From JBOICV01 sp050740255 (GTDB lineage Bacteria; Pseudomonadota; Gammaproteobacteria; Nevskiales; JBOICV01), in contig JBOICV010000042.1 of NCBI GenBank assembly GCA_050740255.1, forward strand, positions 1-47,972: 47,972 bases of DNA, read 5' to 3'. Each line of letters opens with the position of its first letter. Positions within the stretch are counted from its first letter, which is position 1. Shown here in pieces: positions 39,247-45,960 of this stretch. The notes under the pieces were generated by a model. That model did not search any database. It was not told where the DNA came from and worked only from the letters and a program-made list of their open reading frames with translations. The position numbers and the translations under genes were made by a program.

Positions 39247-39300
39247 GAGCGCGCCTGCGCGCAACCTGCACGGAATCGCGGGCGTGGCCCCGCTCCTACA
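39242..39300. repeat. REP element (TGTAGGAGC ... GCTCCTACA)
   Basis: A 59-base palindromic unit with TGTAGGAGC and GCTCCTACA ends and inner GCGCGCC-TGC-GCGC and GGGCGTGGCCCC stems. It is the same style as the well-known Pseudomonas REP sequence. It overlaps the last five bases of the dehydrogenase gene, including its stop codon, and ends 21 bases before the next start. Confidence 0.8.
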
Positions 39301-39321
39301 ATTTGGAATAAGGTAGTACCT

Positions 39322-42300
39322 ATGTCTGATCAACTACGTTTTGACGGCAAAGTCGTCATTGTCACTGGCGCCGGCAATGGTCTCGGTCGTTCTCATGCGC
39401 TGATGTTCGGCGCTCGCGGCGCCAAGGTCGTTGTGAACGATCTCGGCGGTGGTATTCATGGCGGCGGCAAGTCCTCAGCCGCGGCGGATAAAGTCGTCGA
39501 GGAGATCAAGGCGCTCGGCGGTGAGGCCGTCGCCAACTACGACTCGGTGGAAGAGGGCGACAAGATCGTCAAGACCGCCGTCGATGCCTTCGGCACGGTG
39601 GATATTGTCATCAACAACGCCGGCATCCTGCGCGATGTGAGTTTCCAGAAGATGAGCAAAGAGGACTGGGACCTTATCCAGCGCGTTCATCTGAATGGTT
39701 CTTTTAGCGTGTCCTATGCCGCCTGGCCGATCCTGCGCGAGAAGGGCTATGGCCGCATCATCATGACCACTTCAGCAGCCGGCATTTACGGCAACTTCGG
39801 CCAGGCCAACTATTCCGCCGCCAAGCTCGGCATCGTCGGCCTGGGCAACACGCTGGCGATTGAGGGCCGCAGCAAGAATATTCATGTGAATACGATTGCC
39901 CCGATTGCAGGTTCGCGTCTCACCGAAACCGTCCTGCCGCCGGAGCTGATAGCGGCGCTCAAGCCGGAATACGTCAGCCCGCTGGTGGGCTGGCTGTGCC
40001 ACGAGAGCTGCCAGGAAACCGGCGGCCTGTTCGAGGTCGGCGCGGGCTTTGTTTCCAAGCTGCGCTGGGAGCGCACCCAGGGCCATATTTTCAAGACAAG
40101 CAGCGGTTTCGGCCCGGACGAAGTAGCGAAGCAATGGGACAAACTTACGGACTTCACCGGCGCCGAGCACCCGGCCACGATGAGTGAATCCATGGCGCCG
40201 CTGCTCGCAAATCTCAGCCAGAAGAGCCTGGGCGGCAACGAATTCATTGATCTGGATGCAGCCAGCGCCGACAAGATCGAGACGGAGTCGGGCTATGACG
40301 AGCGCGATCTGGCCTTGTATGCGCTCGGTGTCGGCGCTGCGCGCGACGCGCTGGACCCCAAGGAGCTGAAGTTCGCCTATGAGCTGGGTGATGGTTTTCA
40401 GGCCCTGCCGACCTACGGCGTGATGCCGGCCATGAACGCGTTCCTGAATCTGGGCCGCGACGGCAAGATGCTCAAGGGCTTGAACTACGGGCTTGACCGC
40501 GTGCTGCACGGTGAACAGTACCTGGAAATCTTCCGGCCGCTGCCGCGCGCCGCGAAGCTCAGGCACCGCTTCAGGTTCAAGACGGCCTACGACAAGAAGC
40601 CGAACGCGGTGGTGATCCTGACCGTGGACACAACTGACGAATCCGGCGAGAAAGTCGCTTACAACGAGATCGGCGTGTTTGTACGCGGCGCCGGCGGCTG
40701 GGGCGGCGAACGCGGGCCCTCTGCTGACATCAACGTGCCGCCCTCGCGCGAGCCGGATGCCGTGATCGAAGAGAAAACGGACCTGAACCAGACGCTGCTA
40801 TACCGTCTGTCTGGTGACTGGAACCCGTTGCACGCGGACCCGGCCTTCGCCAAGGCTTTCGGCTTCGACAAGCCGATACTGCATGGCCTGTGCACCTTCG
40901 GCCATGTCGGCCGGCATGTGATCAAGGCTTTCTGTGATGGCGACGGCCGCCGGTTCAAGAGCATCAAGGTGCGTTTCGCCGAGTCGGTGTTTCCGGGTGA
41001 AACGCTGGTCACCCGCATGTGGAAGGAATCCGCCACGCGTGTCGTGTTCGAAACCAAGGTCAAGGAACGCGACAAGGTCGTGATCCGCAACGCCGCGATC
41101 GATCTTTACGAACAGATTCCGCAGGAGAAACCAAAAGCCGCTGTCGTCCACACCGCCGCTGCGGCGAGTGCGTCCACCGAGCCGACTTCAGCCGATGTGT
41201 TTGCCGGGATCGGCAAGTACATCGTGCAAAAGCCCGAGTTGGCCGGCCAGATCAAGACGGTGTTCCAGTTCAAGCTCAGTAACCCCGGCAGCGCCTGGGT
41301 GATTGATCTGAAGAACGGCAATGGCGCCTGCACCTCCGGTACGACTGCTGCGCCGGATGTCACGCTTGATCTCGCCGACAGCGATTTCCTCGACATGTGT
41401 ACCGGCAAGGCCGATCCAAACAAGCTCTACTTCGGCGGCAAGCTGAAGGTGACGGGCAATATCATGGCTTCGCAAAAGCTCGGTTTCCTGCAGAAGATGG
41501 ATCCGAAGTTGGTGGAGGACGTGGTCAAGGCGCGAATCGGGACAGGTGGCGGTGCCGCCGCCGCACCTGCTCCCGCCTCAAGTACGACAGCCAGCAGTGG
41601 TCCGACGTCGGCGCAGATATTTGCCGCCATCGGCAAGCATCTGGCTCTGACCAAAGGGCTGGGCGAGCAGATCAAGACGGTGTTCCAGTTCCTGATCAAG
41701 GAGCCGGATTCCGCGTGGGTGTTGGACATGAAAGCCGGCGACGGCTCTGTCAAAGCGGGTACGGCGGATAAGCCCGACGTAACGCTGGAGCTGTCAGAAG
41801 AGAATTTCGTGGCCATGTCCACCGGCAAGGCTGACCCGAACAAGCTCTACTTCGGCGGCAAGCTGAAAGTGTCTGGCAACATCATGGCTTCGCAGAAACT
41901 CGGCTTTCTGCAAAAGATCGATCCGAAATTGCTGACGGACGCTACACCTGCCGCACCCGCCGCTGCGGCGAGCGCTCCCGCAAGCGCGAAGCCGGCGAAG
42001 GTGGGCAAGGCCGGCGAGATTTTCGCCGCGCTGGCCAAGCGGATGGAAGCGGACAAGAAGGCCAGCAACGGCCTGGCCGGCAGCATCGTACAGTTCAAAC
42101 TGCGCGAGCCGGAGGCGAGCTGGGTGATTGATCTTTCCGGCAAGACGCCGAAAGTGGAAGCGGGTACTTCGGCCAAGGCGACGGCGACCTTTGGTATCGC
42201 TGACGACGATCTGGTGGCGCTGGCAAAGGGCGAAGCCCAGGTCAAGGATTTATACCAGCGCGGCCGACTACGGGTGGACGGGGATGTCACGCTGGCCCGC

Positions 42301-42330
42301 GAGCTGGGCGTTCTTAGCAAACTCATTTGA
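39322..42330 (+). CDS. MFE-2-type multifunctional enzyme: SDR dehydrogenase + hydratase 2 + three SCP-2 domains
   Basis: A protein of 1002 residues. Residues 1-~250 are an SDR (3R)-hydroxyacyl-CoA dehydrogenase with VTGAGNGLGRSHALMFGARG, NNAGILRD and the catalytic Tyr164/Lys168 in NYSAAKLG. Residues ~310-605 are a double hot-dog 2-enoyl-CoA hydratase 2, with the motif YRLSGDWNPLHADP (Asp499, His504). Residues ~621-1002 hold three SCP-2 sterol-carrier domains (~621-733, ~760-874, ~896-1002) joined by Ala/Pro/Ser-rich linkers. Human peroxisomal MFE-2 (HSD17B4) has the same order but one SCP-2. Domains 1 and 2 are near-copies (420-bp period); domain 3 is diverged. The enzyme would hydrate and oxidise branched or steroid-side-chain enoyl-CoA through the R isomer. 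Confidence 0.93.
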   Translation: MSDQLRFDGKVVIVTGAGNGLGRSHALMFGARGAKVVVNDLGGGIHGGGKSSAAADKVVEEIKALGGEAVANYDSVEEGDKIVKTAVDAFGTVDIVINNAGILRDVSFQKMSKEDWDLIQRVHLNGSFSVSYAAWPILREKGYGRIIMTTSAAGIYGNFGQANYSAAKLGIVGLGNTLAIEGRSKNIHVNTIAPIAGSRLTETVLPPELIAALKPEYVSPLVGWLCHESCQETGGLFEVGAGFVSKLRWERTQGHIFKTSSGFGPDEVAKQWDKLTDFTGAEHPATMSESMAPLLANLSQKSLGGNEFIDLDAASADKIETESGYDERDLALYALGVGAARDALDPKELKFAYELGDGFQALPTYGVMPAMNAFLNLGRDGKMLKGLNYGLDRVLHGEQYLEIFRPLPRAAKLRHRFRFKTAYDKKPNAVVILTVDTTDESGEKVAYNEIGVFVRGAGGWGGERGPSADINVPPSREPDAVIEEKTDLNQTLLYRLSGDWNPLHADPAFAKAFGFDKPILHGLCTFGHVGRHVIKAFCDGDGRRFKSIKVRFAESVFPGETLVTRMWKESATRVVFETKVKERDKVVIRNAAIDLYEQIPQEKPKAAVVHTAAAASASTEPTSADVFAGIGKYIVQKPELAGQIKTVFQFKLSNPGSAWVIDLKNGNGACTSGTTAAPDVTLDLADSDFLDMCTGKADPNKLYFGGKLKVTGNIMASQKLGFLQKMDPKLVEDVVKARIGTGGGAAAAPAPASSTTASSGPTSAQIFAAIGKHLALTKGLGEQIKTVFQFLIKEPDSAWVLDMKAGDGSVKAGTADKPDVTLELSEENFVAMSTGKADPNKLYFGGKLKVSGNIMASQKLGFLQKIDPKLLTDATPAAPAAAASAPASAKPAKVGKAGEIFAALAKRMEADKKASNGLAGSIVQFKLREPEASWVIDLSGKTPKVEAGTSAKATATFGIADDDLVALAKGEAQVKDLYQRGRLRVDGDVTLARELGVLSKLI
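41183..41942 (+). repeat. In-frame tandem duplication of SCP-2 domain, 420-bp period
   Basis: Identical or near-identical stretches recur exactly 420 bases apart. CAGATCAAGACGGTGTTCC occurs at 41248 and 41668. ACCGGCAAGG occurs at 41401 and 41821, then CAAGCTCTACTTCGGCGGCA and the segment encoding GNIMASQKLGFLQK. The period equals 140 codons, so the frame is kept. DNA-level conservation mixed with synonymous changes indicates duplication followed by divergence or gene conversion. Confidence 0.9.
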
Positions 42331-42340
42331 GGAGATGCAC

Positions 42341-43522
42341 ATGAAGCGTCGCGTTAATGTCATCGGCGTGGGCATGACCAAGTTCAGCAAGCCCGGCAGC
42401 AGCCCGGAGTATTACGAGATGGCCGCGGAGGCCGGGAAAAAAGCCCTGGCCGATGCCGGCGTCAACTATGGCGATGTGCAGCAGGCTTACGTCGGTTATG
42501 TTTACGGCGATTCCACCTGCGGTCAGCGCGCAGTCTATGAGTTGGGCCTGACTGGTATCCCCGTAGTCAATGTCAACAACAACTGCTCGACCGGTTCCAC
42601 CGCGCTGTGGCTGGCACGCCAGGCCATTGAAGGCGGCATGGCGGAATGTGTGCTGGCACTAGGTTTCGAGAAGATGGAGAAAGGCGCGCTGGGCGCCAAA
42701 TATAACGACCGTGAACCCCCGCTTGGGAAGTTCGCGCAGGTGATGAACGATTTGCAGGGCATGAATCAGGCGCCGCCGGCCGCACAGATGTTCGGTGGCG
42801 CCGGCCGCGAGTATCGCTTCCAGCACGGCACCAAAAAGGAAACCTTCGGCAAGATTTCGGAGAAAGCGCGCAGCCACGCCAGCAACAATCCCTATGCGCT
42901 GTTCAACCAGAAGATGAGCCTTGCGGAAATCATGGCGTCCGAGGAAGTGTTCGATCCCTTGACGCGCTTCCAATGCTGTCCGCCCACCTGCGGTGCCGGC
43001 GCGGCGATTCTGTGCTCTGAGGATTTTGCCAGGAAACACAAGATCAAGAACGCTGTATATATCGCCGCGCAGGCGATGACAACGGATTATCCGACCACGT
43101 TTGAACCCTTGAGCATGATCAAGATGGTCGGTTTCGATATGGCCAAAGCCGCTGCGAAACAGGTCTACGAACAGGCGGGCATCGGGCCCAAGGACGTGAA
43201 CGTGGTCGAGCTGCATGATTGCTTTACCGCCAACGAACTTTTGACCTACGAAGCGCTGGGCTTGTGCGCGGACGGTGAAGCCGAGAAATTCATCTGGGAT
43301 GGCGACAACACTTATGGCGGCAAGTACGTGACCAACCCGTCCGGCGGACTCCTGTCGAAAGGCCATCCGCTGGGTGCGACGGGTCTGGCGCAGTGCACCG
43401 AGTTGGTCTGGCAGTTGCGTGGCCAGGCCGACAAGCGCCAGGTCGAAGGCGCCCGCGTTGCGCTCCAGCACAATCTCGGACTGGGCGGCGCCTGCGTGGT
43501 GACGATGTACCGCAAGGATTGA
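42341..43522 (+). CDS. SCPx-type thiolase (lipid-transfer-protein thiolase)
   Basis: A protein of 393 residues. The ATG at 42341 is six bases after GAGGAG; the long upstream opening lies inside the MFE-2 gene. The nucleophilic Cys82 is in VNVNNNCSTGSTALW. The second half has VNVVELHDCFTANELLTYEA and the GGLLSKGHPLGATG motif with the catalytic His, and QHNLGLGGACVVTMYRKD ends the protein. This is the thiolase branch of mammalian SCPx, which cleaves 3-oxo-acyl-CoA of branched chains and sterol side chains. It lacks the SCP-2 tail of SCPx; the adjacent MFE-2 carries three. It starts 10 bases after the MFE-2 stop, so the genes are cotranscribed. Confidence 0.93.
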   Translation: MKRRVNVIGVGMTKFSKPGSSPEYYEMAAEAGKKALADAGVNYGDVQQAYVGYVYGDSTCGQRAVYELGLTGIPVVNVNNNCSTGSTALWLARQAIEGGMAECVLALGFEKMEKGALGAKYNDREPPLGKFAQVMNDLQGMNQAPPAAQMFGGAGREYRFQHGTKKETFGKISEKARSHASNNPYALFNQKMSLAEIMASEEVFDPLTRFQCCPPTCGAGAAILCSEDFARKHKIKNAVYIAAQAMTTDYPTTFEPLSMIKMVGFDMAKAAAKQVYEQAGIGPKDVNVVELHDCFTANELLTYEALGLCADGEAEKFIWDGDNTYGGKYVTNPSGGLLSKGHPLGATGLAQCTELVWQLRGQADKRQVEGARVALQHNLGLGGACVVTMYRKD

Positions 43523-43564
43523 AGTTTCTGCGGTAGTCTGGCCGTCACCACAAAGGATAAAACG

Positions 43565-44800
43565 ATGCCTGAGAATCCGCTGCTGCGGGGCGTGCGCGTG
43601 CTGGATTTATCACGTCTCCTGCCAGGACCGTTCTGCACGCTGTATCTGGCGCAGTTGGGCGCGGAAGTCATCAAGATTGAAGAACCCGATGTGGGTGACT
43701 ACACGCGCGGCCTGCAGCCGGAGCTGTTTGCGCTGATCAATCGTGGCAAGAAATCGGTGACGCTGGATCTGCGCCGGCCAGAAGCGGTCGCAACCTTCAA
43801 GCGCATGGTGCAAGACGCGGAGGTCGTGATCGAATCCTTCCGTCCGGACGTCATGCAGCGGCTGGGCTGCGGTTATGCCGAGCTGAAAAAAATCAATCCA
43901 CGCCTCGTTTACGCGGCGCTGACTGGCTACGGTCATACCGGACCTTACCGCGACCTCGCTGGCCACGACATGAACTACCGTGGCTATGCTGGCGAACTGC
44001 ATGAAACCGGCGGCAGCAGCAGTCCACCCGCGCCAGGCAACTTCCAGGTAGCCGATCTGGCCGGCGGCGCGTTGACCTGCGCCATCGCCATACTTGCGGC
44101 GGTGATTGGCGCGCGTACCTCGGGGCGGGGCGCATTTGTGGATGTGGCCATGCTCGACGGCACGCTGGCCCTGCAGACCGTGGCACTTGGCACTTTGCGC
44201 GCACAGGGCAAGACTCAGCCGCGCGGGCAGGACATGCTGTCCGGCGCGTTGCCGAACTACACTTTGTATAAATGCCGCGACGGCAAGTATCTGGCGGTCG
44301 GAGCGTTGGAGCCAAAGTTCTTCAAGCAAGTGTTGAAGGGTTTGCTGGAGACTTCGCCGCCGGTGCTGAGAGTGCCTTTGCAGAAGGCGATGAAGAGTTT
44401 TGCGCCCGCGCGTAAAGCCAAGTCTGTTAAACATGCTGTATCGGCGGCGTCGAAGAAAGACCCAATGGCCGAACTCAGAGGCCTGCTGGACAACCCATCC
44501 AAGGCACGTCGCGTGCTTGCTCCGCTGCGTTGGGCGATGGCGGCGACCTTCCGTTTCAGAACACGCGACCAATGGGCACGCTTGCTTGCGCCTTACGACG
44601 CCTGCGTGTCTGGCGTGTTGACGCTCGAAGAAGCGCTGCAGAATGAACAAGTGCACGCGCGCGGACTGGTGGAGCGATACGACGGCAAGCCGGCGATTCG
44701 TAGCCCCATCCGCTTCGAGGGCGCCACAACGCTAAGCGGCGACGCACCCAAACTGGGTGAGCACAACAAGGAAGTGCTTGCGGCCGTCGAGCTTTTATAA
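43565..44800 (+). CDS. CoA-transferase family III protein, alpha-methylacyl-CoA racemase-like
   Basis: A protein of 411 residues with AAAGGAT before the ATG. The fold is shown by LLRGVRVLDLSRLLPGPFCT, LGAEVIKIEEP and VTLDLRRPEAV. Residues matching the racemase catalytic set are His134 (LAGHDMNYRG), Asp164 (FQVADLAGGAL) and Glu249 (GALEPKFF). This pattern favours alpha-methylacyl-CoA racemase over the CoA transferases, which use an Asp nucleophile in another context. An insert of ~60 residues, rich in Lys and Ala (about 262-325), makes it longer than the usual 360-380. The enzyme would interconvert 2R- and 2S-methylacyl-CoA so that the acyl-CoA dehydrogenase can act. Its stop overlaps the convergent AraC gene end by six bases. 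Confidence 0.87.
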   Translation: MPENPLLRGVRVLDLSRLLPGPFCTLYLAQLGAEVIKIEEPDVGDYTRGLQPELFALINRGKKSVTLDLRRPEAVATFKRMVQDAEVVIESFRPDVMQRLGCGYAELKKINPRLVYAALTGYGHTGPYRDLAGHDMNYRGYAGELHETGGSSSPPAPGNFQVADLAGGALTCAIAILAAVIGARTSGRGAFVDVAMLDGTLALQTVALGTLRAQGKTQPRGQDMLSGALPNYTLYKCRDGKYLAVGALEPKFFKQVLKGLLETSPPVLRVPLQKAMKSFAPARKAKSVKHAVSAASKKDPMAELRGLLDNPSKARRVLAPLRWAMAATFRFRTRDQWARLLAPYDACVSGVLTLEEALQNEQVHARGLVERYDGKPAIRSPIRFEGATTLSGDAPKLGEHNKEVLAAVELL

Positions 44801-45829
44801 GCGCGGCACTTTGAGCCGCGCGCGATAAGTATTGGGTGGTGAACCCAGCCACTTGCGAAAGGCGCGGGTGAAGTTGGCGGGATCGGTATAGCCAACGCGC
44901 TGCGCGATCTCCTCCACGCTCAGGCTCGGGTCTTCCAGCAGACGGATGCTGTCGCGGCGCCGAATCTCGTCGAGCAGGAACTGAAAGCTCACGCCATGCT
45001 GCTGCAGCTTCCGTTTCAGCGTGCGGCTTGAAATGCACAAGCGCTTCGCCACTTTTTCGAGATTCGGATACTTGCCACCGTCATTGTCCAGCGTGGCGCG
45101 CACTTGGCCGAGAAAATCTCCGGCATAGCCCAATTGCACCAGTTCGCGCTCGAGTTGACGGGTCACCAGTTGTGCGGTCGCCGGGTCGGCGGCATTGAGC
45201 GGGCGATCCAGATACTCGGCTGGAAAACGCAACTGGTTCGCGACCATCGAGAAGCGCACCACCGGCAAGCGCTCGCGATACGCGGCGTAGTACTCAGGCT
45301 CAGGGTAATCGAACCAGAGTTCGATGGTCTGCCGCGTGACCAAGCCGGCGGACAGTTGCGGCACCATGCGCCAGAGCCCTACCAGGAACAAGTCGAAGGT
45401 GCACTGGCGTAAAGGGCCGAAGGAGAATCGCTCCGCCACTTCAATCACGCCCTGCTGCCGGTCGGTGAAATACCGGATGCTCAGGAACGGCGTGCGCAGT
45501 TGGACAAACTTGGTGCCGAATTCAAGTGCCTCGCGCAAGGTGCGATGGCTCATCAAGCCAAAACCGACGAAGCCGTGACTGGTCAGATTGCTGTGCAGTC
45601 CGATTGCATAACCCAAGGCTGGATCTCGTGTGAGCTGCAGCGCGCGGTACAGCAACTGGCTGGATTGCCACTGCGAGAGTTTGCCGTCTGCGGCCGCCAG
45701 CGTTTCCGTCGGGATGTTCAGGCCGGCCAGCAGGGTTTCACGACTTACGCCCCGCGCTTCAGCCAGTTCCAGAATCAAGCGTCCGTAGGTCGCGGGATTG
45801 GATGGTTTGGCCAGATTCTCTGTTTTCAT
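44795..45829 (-). CDS. AraC-family regulator with N-terminal arabinose-binding-like domain
   Basis: A protein of 344 residues from the ATG at 45829 (MKTENLAKPSNPATYGRLI); an in-frame ATG at 45886 would add 19 unlikely residues. The N-terminal ~200 residues form the domain found in OruR/ArgR-like AraC proteins (ILELAEARGVSRETLLAGL, GYAIGLHSNLTSHGFVGFGL). The C-terminal double helix-turn-helix has LEKVAKRLCISSRTLKRKLQ and SVEEIAQRVGYTDPANFTRAFRKWLG. Regulators of this type often sit beside lipid or alkane catabolic genes, so control of the converging acyl-CoA operon or of the divergent cytochrome gene is plausible. No operator was identified. Confidence 0.92.
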   Translation of the reverse strand: MKTENLAKPSNPATYGRLILELAEARGVSRETLLAGLNIPTETLAAADGKLSQWQSSQLLYRALQLTRDPALGYAIGLHSNLTSHGFVGFGLMSHRTLREALEFGTKFVQLRTPFLSIRYFTDRQQGVIEVAERFSFGPLRQCTFDLFLVGLWRMVPQLSAGLVTRQTIELWFDYPEPEYYAAYRERLPVVRFSMVANQLRFPAEYLDRPLNAADPATAQLVTRQLERELVQLGYAGDFLGQVRATLDNDGGKYPNLEKVAKRLCISSRTLKRKLQQHGVSFQFLLDEIRRRDSIRLLEDPSLSVEEIAQRVGYTDPANFTRAFRKWLGSPPNTYRARLKVPRL

Positions 45830-45960
45830 ACCTTGAGTTAAACGCTCACCGAGCCGCGTGGCCCGAAATGACAGGTATATTGGCACATTTCCCTCTCACG
45901 CGACCAAGCGCCAGCAGCGGAAGATGGCTTTGCGCTGAAGCTTGAGCGCGAGGAGAAGTG

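Noticed and set aside
41183..41942. Repeat as an assembly artefact or CRISPR-like array
   Set aside because: The two copies differ at many synonymous sites and keep frame with an exact 140-codon period, so it is a diverged domain duplication.
42128..42340. Upstream extension of the thiolase frame
   Set aside because: It lies inside the 3' end of the MFE-2 gene in another frame; GAGGAG before 42341 marks the true start.
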